A stretch of DNA of 64,000 bases, taken from JACADW01 sp963747985. GTDB lineage: Bacteria; Acidobacteriota; UBA6911. Where the stretch lies: the NCBI GenBank assembly GCA_963747985.1, contig CAVVHG010000006.1, positions 186,001 through 250,000 on the forward strand, given 5' to 3'. Under the pieces are notes generated by a model, which ran no database searches, had not been told where the DNA came from, and saw only the letters and a list, made by a program, of their open reading frames with translations. A program made the position numbers and the translations under genes. Of this stretch, positions 26,309 to 34,867 are shown one piece after another (position 1 is the first letter of the stretch; every line of letters starts with the position of its first letter).

Positions 26309-27187
26309 CTACTTCGATTTCCGCCGGGGCCGGCGCGCCTCATAGAAGGGGCTGACGCCGTACTTGCCCCCTGCCCAGAGAGTCAGGATCGCCGTCAGAC
26401 CCGCGATGACGCGCTCGACGTCTCCGGCGGGAATAACCAGTCCGTGCGTTGCCGCGACGAAGCGCATGTTTCGCAGGACCTTCTGAGCCTGGGCGCGGGC
26501 GATCGCGCCGTGCCAGAAGGTGACCTGGTCGACGATCATTCCTCCATGTCTGCGGAGGAATTCCCCGAGCGATATGACATCCGCATCGGGCCGCGTGGCC
26601 GGCCGGCACAGGACCAGGAGGTCTTCGAGGTATTCCTCCCAACGCCGGGCGAGTTCTCTGTTCTCCGGCCTGCGGAGGAAGCGGGCACGGCTGATGGAAA
26701 AGCGGCCGCGCAGGCGGACGCGGAAGCGCGGCACCAGCGGGTGCAGGTCATACAGTGTTCCCTCGCCGTTCTCGCGCTCCCCGTTTTTCTGCTTATAGAC
26801 CCAGAGACGGCTGAGCTCCTCGGAGGACACGATTGTCAGCACGGCCCTCTTCTCACTGTCAAGGAGGATGAAGCGGCCGCGCTCTTCTTTCACCACGGCA
26901 ACCCAATGTCGCCACTGGTGGATGCAGAGGAGACAGGGTATTCCGCGGCGGAGTTGTCGCACAAGCGCCCGGCGGGCCCGATCAGGGTCCGAGTAGCGCA
27001 GCGTGCGAAGCCTGCAATTGAACTCCTTCGCCGCCCGCGCAAGCTGAAATTCGTCGGTACCCGAAGCATCCGTGCCCGCGAGCCGCGAGATCTCCTTCTC
27101 GTTAACGAGCACGCCGAGCGAGATCAAGGCGTGCATGAGTGCATAGGGACCGCACTGCCAGAGATTCGGTTGTGTATTAAAACCCAT
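26309..27187 (-). CDS. C39-like cysteine peptidase domain protein
   Basis: 292 residues from the ATG at 27187. The N-terminal papain-like region has the Gln/Cys pair in NLWQCGPYALMHAL (Cys12), His in WRHWVAVV, and Asp in FILLDSE, as in C39-type peptidases or related thiol hydrolases. The C-terminal half is Arg-rich and does not match a family I know. No ABC transporter is attached, unlike bacteriocin-processing C39 proteins. An alternative ATG at 27274 would add 29 unconserved residues and has AGGAG touching the start codon, too close to work. It is divergent from the ATP-grasp gene, with overlapping -10 elements at 27299-27305. Confidence 0.6.
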   Translation of the reverse strand: MGFNTQPNLWQCGPYALMHALISLGVLVNEKEISRLAGTDASGTDEFQLARAAKEFNCRLRTLRYSDPDRARRALVRQLRRGIPCLLCIHQWRHWVAVVKEERGRFILLDSEKRAVLTIVSSEELSRLWVYKQKNGERENGEGTLYDLHPLVPRFRVRLRGRFSISRARFLRRPENRELARRWEEYLEDLLVLCRPATRPDADVISLGEFLRRHGGMIVDQVTFWHGAIARAQAQKVLRNMRFVAATHGLVIPAGDVERVIAGLTAILTLWAGGKYGVSPFYEARRPRRKSK

Positions 27188-27298
27188 CGAACCGTCGACC
27201 CTGCCCGGGCAAGCGGTAACCTGCCGTCCGGAAAGCTCACTCCCGCGACCAGGGTTGGCCGCCGAGCGGCTCATCTCCTGAATGACGCGATTTTCTGC

Positions 27299-27305
27299 TA
27301 TTCTA
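27299..27305. promoter_or_regulatory. Overlapping divergent -10 elements
   Basis: On the plus strand TGC-TATTCT (hexamer 27299-27304) is an extended -10 placed 18 bases before the ATP-grasp ATG. On the minus strand TAGAAT (27305-27300) overlaps it and faces the C39-like gene. The two genes may share a compact bidirectional promoter. Confidence 0.4.
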
Positions 27306-27322
27306 CACAGCGGTTCCGGAAA

Positions 27323-28375
27323 ATGAAACGTCAGAAAGAATCAGTGCTCGTACTCTATAACCACACCGGCGGTGATGAGTATGCAGCGCTCCGCAAGATC
27401 GACCGGTTGTCTCTGGGCTTCACACCCAGGTACGACATTGACGTGGCCACCGACGCCGAGGAGTACGAAGCCATCGTCGAGGGTCTCAAGGCGGAAGGTT
27501 TCAACGCCCGCGCGGTCAACATCCAGGACGATCTCCAGAAACTGAACCGGCTTCTCAAGGTCAATCCCCCGGCGGCGGTCTTCAACCTGGTCGAGCACTG
27601 GCGCGACGATCCTCGGCTTGAAGAGGCCGTTGCCGGCTTTTTCGAACTCCACGGCTTACCGTTCACGGGCGCCCCCCCGTTCACTCTGGGGCTCTGCCGG
27701 CGCAAGGGTCTGACCAAGCAGATCCTGCTTCAGAACGGCATCGCGACGCCTCGCTACCTGGTGCAACATTCCGCCCGCGTTGCCCGCCGTCACGGCCTTC
27801 GTTATCCGCTGATCGTGAAACCGGCCCGCCAGGATGCAAGTTACGGCGTGTCTGAAAAGTCGGTGGTTCGCGATTACCAGGGCCTCGTGTCTCAGATCGA
27901 GAGCGTGATCGAGGACTTTGCCCCGCCGGTGCTTGTCGAGGAGTTTCTCAACGGTGTGGAACTGCACGTTTCGATTCTGGGAAACGACCCGCCGGAAGCG
28001 CTTCCCATTGTTGAGTTCGACTTTTCTGAACTTCCCTCCAGCCATCCCCCGGTCATTACATACGATGTGAAATGGAGCCCGCTCAGCCTTGCCTACCACA
28101 GGGTGCATACCTATTGCCCCGCACGGATCCCGGACAGGACACGGGAGCGGGTCCGTGACCTGGCGTTGCGGGCGTACTCGGCGACATGCTGCCGGGACTA
28201 TGCCCGCGTGGACATCCGCCTGGACGAGCGCGGCGAGCCGCACGTCCTGGAAGTGAACCCCAACCCCAACCTGACGGAGGGTGTTTCTTTCATGGAGTCT
28301 GCGGAGGTGAACGGGCTCTCCTTTTCGCAGGCCCTCAAGAAGATCGTGAACCTGGCCCTCACACGTGCGCATTAG
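27323..28375 (+). CDS. ATP-grasp ligase, D-Ala-D-Ala ligase-like
   Basis: 350 residues from the ATG at 27323; the frame is open far upstream but there it only mirrors the opposite gene. The protein matches the ATP-grasp superfamily. RYPLIVKPARQDASYGVSEK is the ATP-binding lysine/loop region, VLVEEFLNGVELHVSIL and YARVDIRLDE follow, and LEVNPNPNLT supplies the Mg2+ ligands. It is most like the D-alanine-D-alanine ligase group, but the N-terminal domain differs from true Ddl and the substrate is unknown. It should form a carboxylate-amine (peptide-like) bond. Its divergent partner is a C39-like peptidase. Confidence 0.82.
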   Translation: MKRQKESVLVLYNHTGGDEYAALRKIDRLSLGFTPRYDIDVATDAEEYEAIVEGLKAEGFNARAVNIQDDLQKLNRLLKVNPPAAVFNLVEHWRDDPRLEEAVAGFFELHGLPFTGAPPFTLGLCRRKGLTKQILLQNGIATPRYLVQHSARVARRHGLRYPLIVKPARQDASYGVSEKSVVRDYQGLVSQIESVIEDFAPPVLVEEFLNGVELHVSILGNDPPEALPIVEFDFSELPSSHPPVITYDVKWSPLSLAYHRVHTYCPARIPDRTRERVRDLALRAYSATCCRDYARVDIRLDERGEPHVLEVNPNPNLTEGVSFMESAEVNGLSFSQALKKIVNLALTRAH

Positions 28376-28495
28376 GCGCGGGCATCGCAGCTGCTGCTGG
28401 TCGGTCCGGTGCTGAGCAGGTCCGGCCTGTTGGACCGGACGGATCCGCGACGGCTGTAACGAGGCCGGCCCCACCTGCAAACCAGGCTCCATGGA

Positions 28496-29545
28496 TCACC
28501 CGGTCGCACGAACCCGGGGTTTGCCGGTCGGCGATGCTGCCGGAGGCTTGGGAAACAGCAGCGAGAGAGCAACGCTTGCGGCGATCAGGCCGCCGATGAT
28601 TCCCAAGGACCATCCGACCGGGAACTTTCCGCCGAATGCTTCATTCAACCACGTCATCTTCAGGCCCTACGAAGATCAGCACCAGTGCGAGCCCGTACTT
28701 CAGCATGTGGAACTTGTGGATCGCTCCGGCCAGCATGAAATAGAGCGCCCGCAGCCCCAGGATCGCGAACACGTTCGAAGTGAATACGATCAGAGGCTCC
28801 CGCGTCAGCGCGAATATCGCGGGCACCGAGTCCACGGCGAAGATGATATCGGTGGCCTCCAGGAAGAGCAGGGCGATGAACAGAGGGCGTTGCGTGAACG
28901 ACTCCGCCCATGCGGGTGAAGAACTTCTGGCCATCGAGTTCGACGGCGCCACCGGCACGAAACGCCGGAAAAGGCGGATCAGGGGATTCTTGTCGGGCTC
29001 GAGTCCTCTCTCCGGTGCGAACAGCATCTTGATTCCCGTGCCGACCAGGAAGACGCCGAACAGGATGACCACCCATTTGTACTGGATCAGCGCCGCGCCC
29101 ATCGCGATGAAGACCGACCGGAAAAGCAGTGCGCCCAGGATGCCGAAAAACAGCACCCGGTGCTGGTATTGCCGAGGAATGGCGAAATAACTGAAGACCA
29201 GGACAAATATGAATATGTTGTCGACCGACAGCGACTTCTCGACCAGGTAACCCGTGAGGAACTCGAGCCCCACCTGTTGTGCCGCTGCCTCGGGGTCGAA
29301 ACCTGCATACCGATCAGTCGAGGATCCTGGGGAAACTTCCAGAGAGCGTACTGGTAGAGGAAATAGTTGAAGGCCAGAGCGAGAGAGATCCAGACAACGC
29401 TCCAGACCGTGGCCTCCCTGAACGCAACCACATGCGCCTTGCGGTGGAACACCCCCAGGTCGAGCGCCAGCATCATCAGGACGAACAGCGTGAAGACCAG
29501 GTAGAACCACCAGTAGTCGGTCATCGGGAACAGGTCGACGTTCAC
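28496..29545 (-). pseudogene. terC: TerC-family membrane protein, multiply frameshifted
   Basis: A TerC/Alx-type integral membrane protein can be followed across the region only by changing frame about four times: near 29305, 28955, 28888 and 28665. Pieces in order are the N-terminal helices (YWWFYLVFTLFVLMMLALD), the LTGYLVEKSLSVDNIF signature, LDGQKFFTRMGG in another frame, EATDIIFAVDSVPAIFA, and the final WLNEAFGGKFPVGW with a last helix. The two middle shifts compensate each other. Start and stop codons of the original gene survive. Either the gene has decayed or the local sequence is poor; neighbours 28.5-30.7 kb show the same problem. Confidence 0.8.
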
Positions 29546-29613
29546 AGGAGCCTCAGCCAGACTGTCTTTTCAGCAATTCCCTTGCAACAGAGCAGGATTC
29601 TAAGATCCGGTTG

Positions 29614-29631
29614 ATCTATAGACAAATAGAT
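29614..29631. promoter_or_regulatory. LysR-type operator-like dyad
   Basis: ATCTAT (29614-29619) and ATAGAT (29626-29631) form an inverted repeat containing the T-N11-A pattern of LysR-family binding sites. A second dyad GATAATATC lies near 29651. They lie in an AT-rich gap between the divergent terC and nhaR-like remnants, where such an operator would be expected. Confidence 0.4.
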
Positions 29632-29685
29632 AAACTGTCAAAGACCTATTGATAATATCTATGATCACGTTCTTCGATCAACTGG

Positions 29686-30115
29686 ATGCACTGCCACCAT
29701 CTGCTCGGCTCCTGCGGGATCTTATTCTTCGCGGGCAGGGCGGCTGCGCGCCTCAGGCCCGGATTCCCGTTGTCGCTCGACAGAGCGCCGCTTCTTGTGC
29801 CGTTTGAGCGCACCTCACTCCGGCGGTCGCTCCAGCACTGGTTTGACGAGCTGTCGATCCGGCCTCTGATCACCGGCGAGTTTCAGGGCAGCGCCTTGAT
29901 GAAGATCTTCGGGCAGGCGGGCATCGGCGTCTTCCCGGGCCCGACCGTGATCGGGGACGAGATATGCAGGCACTATAGTGTGTCGCTCGTGGGGCGCACG
30001 GAAACAGAGTAGGGAGCGTTACTACGCTATCTCGGTGGAGCGTCGCCTCAAGAATCCGGCAGTGGTCGATATCTCGGAGGCTGCGAGAGGAGGGCTCTTC
30101 TCTGCCGCGAAATAA
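29686..30115 (+). pseudogene. NhaR-like LysR-family regulator remnant
   Basis: The sequence encodes only the effector-binding half of an NhaR-type LysR regulator: HLLGSCGILFFA, LRRSLQHWFDELSIRP, GEFQGSALMKIFGQAG. After RTETE at about 30008 a frameshift is needed to continue with RERYYAISVERRLKNPAVV and reach a stop at 30113-30115. The DNA-binding helix-turn-helix half is missing upstream, where the sequence is AT-rich and non-coding. It faces the broken terC gene. A functional regulator cannot be made from this locus. Confidence 0.75.
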
Positions 30116-30200
30116 CCACGGTCCCGGGACGGGGACATGCCGGCGTTGTACTCAGGGACTCGGCGCGCTATCGTAATGTCCATAATCAAGGAGGATGACC

Positions 30201-30657
30201 ATGAGAAAGGGCGGATTACTGCATTTCGGTTTCGCGATCCTGCTGGCGCTTTCGGTGGCCGTGGCACAGCCGCAGGATACCGCAGAAGAAGAAGGAGACG
30301 GAGAAGAAACCGGTGCCTCCGGCCGGCCAGGTGAAGGAGGGTGGGAAGCAGGTCGGCGAGGGTGCAGCCGAGGGCGGCAAAGCGATGGGCAAGGGGACTG
30401 CCGAGTTCGGCAAGGAGGTCGCCAAGGGAGACGTCAAGGAAGCCGGCAAGGCGATGGGTAAAGGTGCCGGCGAGTTCGGCAAGGACGTCGGCGTGTCGAC
30501 CGGCAAAGGAGTCGCTCAAATCGGCAAAGGCGTGGCCGGGATCGGCAAGAAGACCGGCGAGGCGATAACCGACACCGGGGACTCCAAGGACAAGAAGAAG
30601 GACAAGGAGAAGAGCAGGAGCCAGGAGAAACCGCAAAAGCCCCCCGGCAGGTAGCCG
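30201..30657 (+). pseudogene. Secreted Lys/Gly-rich repeat protein, frameshifted
   Basis: A strong AAGGAGGAT site precedes the ATG at 30201, which begins a signal peptide (LLHFGFAILLALSVAVAQ). Near 30278 the frame must change to continue with KKKETEKKPVPPAGQ and then repeats of the type GKAMGKGTAEFGKEVAKGDV, ending at 30654. The repeats recur about every 11 residues and would form amphipathic helices, reminiscent of LEA-like or phasin-like proteins. As sequenced, the original frame ends in an Arg/Gly-rich tail at 30461. It may be a true mutation or an indel error. Confidence 0.55.
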
Positions 30658-30787
30658 GCCGTTGCCCTCTCGAGGCCGCGCGCCAAACGCCCACCGGTGC
30701 GCTGCGGATATTTTCAGCTGCGCAGGCGCGAATCCGACGATAGAATGGGTACAAGAGACTCAGTGGGTATTTCGGCGAGGAGACGCC

Positions 30788-31360
30788 ATGACGCACCCGT
30801 CGGCCCACGACATCAGTCAGTTGCTGCGATCCTGGAGCGAAGGTGACCAGACGGCACTCGCTACCCTGGTGCCGCTCGTCTACGATGAGCTTCACCGTCT
30901 CGCCCACTACTACATGCGCCATGAGGGACGCGGCCACGTCCTGCAGACCACTGCCGTGATCCATGAGACTTTCCTGCGGCTCACCCGGTCCAGGCCGGCG
31001 GACCTGCAGGACCGGGCGCATTTCTTTGGTATCTGCTCCCGGTTGATGCGGCAGATCCTCGTCGACTTTGCACGCAATCGTCAGAGCCGGAAAAGGGCGG
31101 GGGAAACGGTCCGGCTGGAGTCGATGGGACTGGCGGAGGCCGCCGTGAGTCGGGACATCGACCTGGTCGCCCTGGACGATGCCCTGACATCGCTATCCCG
31201 GATGGACGCTAGGAAAGGCAGGATCGTTGAGCTGCGCTTCTTTGGAGGATTGAGCGTCGAGGAAACGGCAGAGGTCTTGCAGGTGTCGCCCGAGACGGTC
31301 ACGCGCGACTGGAGATTTGCCCGTGCCTGGCTCCTCAAGGAGATGCAAGCCGCTCGGTGA
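30788..31360 (+). CDS. ECF sigma factor, TIGR02999-like
   Basis: 190 residues from the ATG at 30788 with a GAGGAG site; the open frame upstream is not coding. Region 2 (LVPLVYDELHRLAHYYMR through RAHFFGICSRLMRQILVDFAR) and region 4 (RIVELRFFGGLSVEETAEVL, then the helix-turn-helix VSPETVTRDWRFAR) are complete. It matches the group of extracytoplasmic-function sigma factors common in Acidobacteriota that is often linked to Ser/Thr kinases. No anti-sigma or kinase gene follows. A possible -10 (TAGAAT, 30741-30746) lies upstream. It is a paralogue of 43548-44123. Confidence 0.9.
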   Translation: MTHPSAHDISQLLRSWSEGDQTALATLVPLVYDELHRLAHYYMRHEGRGHVLQTTAVIHETFLRLTRSRPADLQDRAHFFGICSRLMRQILVDFARNRQSRKRAGETVRLESMGLAEAAVSRDIDLVALDDALTSLSRMDARKGRIVELRFFGGLSVEETAEVLQVSPETVTRDWRFARAWLLKEMQAAR

Positions 31361-31536
31361 GTATCCGCGCAAGCCGACCCCTGAATAGAGAGCGCCGGGT
31401 TTCCGGAATCCGCGCTCTCTGACGGGCATCGGCTGCGACGCACATCTGCCGGCCGATTGCACATGGTGCCTCGGTTGCAGGCCGATCCGCGAAACTGAGG
31501 GAAAGGCCTCCCGGGACCATCTTGAGGGTATCTCCG

Positions 31537-32754
31537 ATGACTGCGCTGCTGATCTTTATCGCTACCTACCTCATCCTTGCCATCCAGGGGATACCGAAGG
31601 TCCACATCGACCGGCCGACCGGAGCGCTGCTCGGCGCCGTCGGCATGGTCGCGTTCGGCGTGATCTCTCTGCCGCAGGCATATCAGGCCATCGACCTCGA
31701 CACGCTGTTGTTTCTTCTGGGCATGATGATCCTGATCGCGTACCTCGAACTCTCCGGTTTCTTCGAGGTTCTTGAACGCTGGATCATCGGCCTGGCGGGC
31801 AGTGCGGGCATGCTGCTCATGCTGATCGTTGCCTCGTCCGGGGTGCTCTCAGCCCTGTTCATGAACGACACGATCTGCCTGCTCTACGCTCCCGTCATCC
31901 TGCGGGTCACCAAGCGGCTGGAACTCAACCCAGAGCCGTATCTGATCGCCCTGGCGACGTCGGCGAATGTCGGCAGCGCCTGCACGATCATAGGCAACCC
32001 GCAGAATGCCCTGATAGGCATACGGTCCCACGTTCATTTTGTCGAGTTCATGGCTCACCTGTGGCCGGTGAGCGCGATCGGGCTGGTGATATGTTTCGCG
32101 GTGATCTCGCTTGTGTATCGCGGCGAGGTCACCGGCGCGCCTCTGCATATCCCGCCTCCCCGGAATCCCGTGAAGATACAACGGTGGCTTCTGGGTGTTT
32201 CTATGAGTTCGGGGGCTGCGATGTTTATCCTTCTCTGCTTCGGATACCACCCGCCCGCCGTCGCCATGGGGCTTGCGTCCATCGTGATCATCGCGGGCAG
32301 CCGGAAGCCCCGGAGGGCTCTCCAGCAGGTCGATTGGACGCTCCTCTTTCTTTTCGGGGGCCTGTTTGTCGTCATGCGCGGTGTGGAGGCATCCGGGCTG
32401 ACGCAGATGCTATTTGAAAAGACCCGGTTCCTGCTTGAGGAGCGTACCTTGCTGAGCGCCGCCGGGTTCTCCGCCGCAGTGGCCATGGTGTCGAACCTGG
32501 TCAGCAACGTTCCTGCCGTGATGCTTTATGTCCCAGTGCTGGAGGCCCACCCTGGCCGGCACGACCTCTGGCTGCTTCTGGGGATGGCATCGACGCTGGC
32601 GGGCAACCTGACTCTCATCGGTTCGATCGCCAACCTGATCGTCGTTGAGATTGCCCGGGATGACGTACAGATCTCCTTCCTGCGGTATCTCCGCGTCGGT
32701 GTCCCTGTAACGATCCTGACGCTGTTGGCAGGTTTATTCGTGCTGGCGCGATAG
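31537..32754 (+). CDS. ArsB/NhaD ion-transporter superfamily permease
   Basis: 405 residues from the ATG at 31537, which has GAGGG nine bases upstream. About 10-11 hydrophobic helices are visible. Conserved loops FMNDTICLLYAPVIL, ATSANVGSACTIIGNPQN and LVSNVPAVML, plus the mirrored TLAGNLTLIGSIANLIV, are typical of the ion transporter superfamily that includes ArsB, NhaD and SLC13 carriers. It should exchange or co-transport anions or sodium across the inner membrane. The ion is not predictable. The gene stands alone after the ECF sigma gene. Confidence 0.85.
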   Translation: MTALLIFIATYLILAIQGIPKVHIDRPTGALLGAVGMVAFGVISLPQAYQAIDLDTLLFLLGMMILIAYLELSGFFEVLERWIIGLAGSAGMLLMLIVASSGVLSALFMNDTICLLYAPVILRVTKRLELNPEPYLIALATSANVGSACTIIGNPQNALIGIRSHVHFVEFMAHLWPVSAIGLVICFAVISLVYRGEVTGAPLHIPPPRNPVKIQRWLLGVSMSSGAAMFILLCFGYHPPAVAMGLASIVIIAGSRKPRRALQQVDWTLLFLFGGLFVVMRGVEASGLTQMLFEKTRFLLEERTLLSAAGFSAAVAMVSNLVSNVPAVMLYVPVLEAHPGRHDLWLLLGMASTLAGNLTLIGSIANLIVVEIARDDVQISFLRYLRVGVPVTILTLLAGLFVLAR

Positions 32755-32862
32755 GAACCTGCGCCATTTGATCCGAGGTCGGAAAGATTCGCGAGAGAAT
32801 CCCACCGCAGAGGCGCCGGGCATGCAGAGATAGACTTGCGGGGGCAGGCGGAGGAGGAGACA

Positions 32863-33003
32863 ATGGGGTGGAGGGTGAGCTGGCCAGGCAAAACCAGGCC
32901 GAGCGGCGGCCCGGGAGTTGCCCCCGATGATCGGCCAGAGGGCACGGACTTCATCCCCATGAAGCAACATCCCTGCCGGGCCCGGGACGGCAAGCCGATC
33001 TGA
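32863..33003 (+). CDS. Possible small ORF of 46 residues
   Basis: In the 340-base gap before the GH32 gene, an ATG with a strong GGAGGAGGAGA site starts a 46-codon frame (MGWRVSWPGKTRPSGG...). It shows no similarity I recognise and no membrane segment. It may be chance. Confidence 0.2.
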   Translation: MGWRVSWPGKTRPSGGPGVAPDDRPEGTDFIPMKQHPCRARDGKPI

Positions 33004-33094
33004 TGCTCGTCGAAAACTTCCGCTGAACTGGAACCCCCAAGACCGAATTCCGAAGACCTGGCACCGGCTGGCTCGGTGTATGATCGGCTTGCCT

Positions 33095-34828
33095 ATGCGA
33101 ATGGAAACTACGCGGCTGTGTAATTCACTGTGGCGCCTGGTCGTCTGTGGCGCTCTGGGTTGCGCCCTATTGGGCGGTTCCATCACCGCCGGCCCATCCG
33201 CCGAGGCCAGGCGAGAGCTGGTCGCGACGACGCGCTGGCTGCACTTTCCCGTGAAGACGGGTGCGGCCAAACGGGCGATCACGATCACATCGAAGGGCTA
33301 CGCCGATTACCGCTTTGAAATCGAACTGGCAAATGGCGATGCCGATTGGTGGGCTCCCCTCGACCTGAGTCATTGGCGGGGAAGGTCGATTACGGTCTCG
33401 GTGCAACAACTCCCTGATGGCTCCAGGGTGCTCGGTTCGCTTCGCCTCAGCGATGCGATAGTCGGTGCGGATACGCTGTACCGCGAACCACTGAGGCCGC
33501 AGCTGCACTTCTCAGCCAGGCGCGGCTGGAATAACGATCCGAACGGCCTGGCCTTCTATAACGGCGAATACCACCTCTTCTTCCAGCACAATCCATATGG
33601 TTGGAATTGGGGCAACATGCACTGGGGCCATGCGACGAGCCGCGATCTCGTGCACTGGCAAGAGCACGGCGACGTACTTTTTCCTGATGCCATGGGACCG
33701 ATGTTCAGCGGCAGCGCTGTCGTGGACTGGCGGAATTCCAGCGGTTTCGGCGCGGGCGGCAAGTCTCCGCTCGTTCTCATCTACACAGCCGCAGGCAATC
33801 CGGCGACGCAGTGCCTGGCTTTCAGCCTTGATGGCCGTACCTTTACGAAATACGGCGGCAACCCCGTCCTGAAACAGATTACCGAGGGCAATCGCGATCC
33901 GAAGGTTTTCTGGTACGAACCGACGCGCCGGTGGGTGATGGTCCTCTATGTCGGCTTCCCGGAAACCGGCAAAGCCAATGCCAGCGGAACGCAGGGGCGG
34001 CGCGACACGATCCACATCCTGAACTCGCCCGACCTGAAGAACTGGACCCTGATGAGCACAACGGAGGGCTTTTACGAATGCCCGGACTTGTTCGAACTGG
34101 ATGTGGAGGATGACCCGGCGGTCAGGAAATGGGTGCTCACCGCAGCGAACAGCGATTACATGGTGGGCACGTTTGACGGCGCCAGGTTCACGCCGGAAAC
34201 AGGAAAACTGGAAGGAAATCTAGGCCGGGGATTTTACGCGGCGCAGACCTTCAGCGGCTGTCCGGACGACAGGCGAATTCAGATCGGCTGGCTCCAGGCG
34301 CCGTCGCCGGGCATGCCGTTCAACCAGGCAATGACCTTGCCTCAGGCGCTGTCGCTGCGTTCGACCTCCGAAGGGCTGCGCCTCGTTCGGCAACCGGTGG
34401 AAGAGCTGGATACACTCCGGGTGCACTCCACTCGGAGAGGCCCGCTCCGCTTGAAAGAGGGCGATCCCAATCCATTCGCGAATGCCGGCGGGGAGCTCCT
34501 GGAACTGCGGGCGGATTTCGAGCCTGGCGATGCGTCCGAAGTCTCGTTTGCCGTGCGGGGAATCCCGATCGTTTACGACCCGGGAAAAGGAGAGTTATCG
34601 CTCAATGGTCATCGAGTGCCGGTGCCGCTCCGATCGGGACGCCAGAACCTGATCGTGTACGTTGATCGCACGGCGTTTGAAATTTTCGCCGACGATGGCC
34701 TGGTTTACGTCCCGATGCCGGTGATACCGAGTTCAGCGGACACCACCGTCCAGGTGTCGACGAAAGGCGGCAGCGTAAGGTTTCAGACACTGGACCTGCA
34801 CGTTCTTCGCTCTGCCTGGTTAAGGTAA
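33095..34828 (+). CDS. GH32 glycoside hydrolase (levanase/inulinase-like), secreted
   Basis: 577 residues from the ATG at 33095, with alternative starts at 33080 and 33101; 33080 lies within a probable -10 (TATGAT, 33079-33084). A signal peptide spans about residues 10-32. An N-terminal beta domain of about 110 residues is followed by the five-bladed propeller. The nucleophile Asp is in WNNDPNGL (near residue 147), with the RDPKV motif in the middle and the acid/base Glu in FYECPDLF (near 327). A C-terminal beta-sandwich completes the fold. It probably hydrolyses beta-fructans in the periplasm or outside. Confidence 0.93.
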   Translation: MRMETTRLCNSLWRLVVCGALGCALLGGSITAGPSAEARRELVATTRWLHFPVKTGAAKRAITITSKGYADYRFEIELANGDADWWAPLDLSHWRGRSITVSVQQLPDGSRVLGSLRLSDAIVGADTLYREPLRPQLHFSARRGWNNDPNGLAFYNGEYHLFFQHNPYGWNWGNMHWGHATSRDLVHWQEHGDVLFPDAMGPMFSGSAVVDWRNSSGFGAGGKSPLVLIYTAAGNPATQCLAFSLDGRTFTKYGGNPVLKQITEGNRDPKVFWYEPTRRWVMVLYVGFPETGKANASGTQGRRDTIHILNSPDLKNWTLMSTTEGFYECPDLFELDVEDDPAVRKWVLTAANSDYMVGTFDGARFTPETGKLEGNLGRGFYAAQTFSGCPDDRRIQIGWLQAPSPGMPFNQAMTLPQALSLRSTSEGLRLVRQPVEELDTLRVHSTRRGPLRLKEGDPNPFANAGGELLELRADFEPGDASEVSFAVRGIPIVYDPGKGELSLNGHRVPVPLRSGRQNLIVYVDRTAFEIFADDGLVYVPMPVIPSSADTTVQVSTKGGSVRFQTLDLHVLRSAWLR

Positions 34829-34867
34829 GCGGCGTGGCCGCTGTTCACGAGTTTGGAGGAAGACATC

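Noticed and set aside
26444..27322. N-terminal extension of the ATP-grasp ORF
   Set aside because: It runs antisense through the C39-like gene; ATP-grasp similarity starts at 27323.
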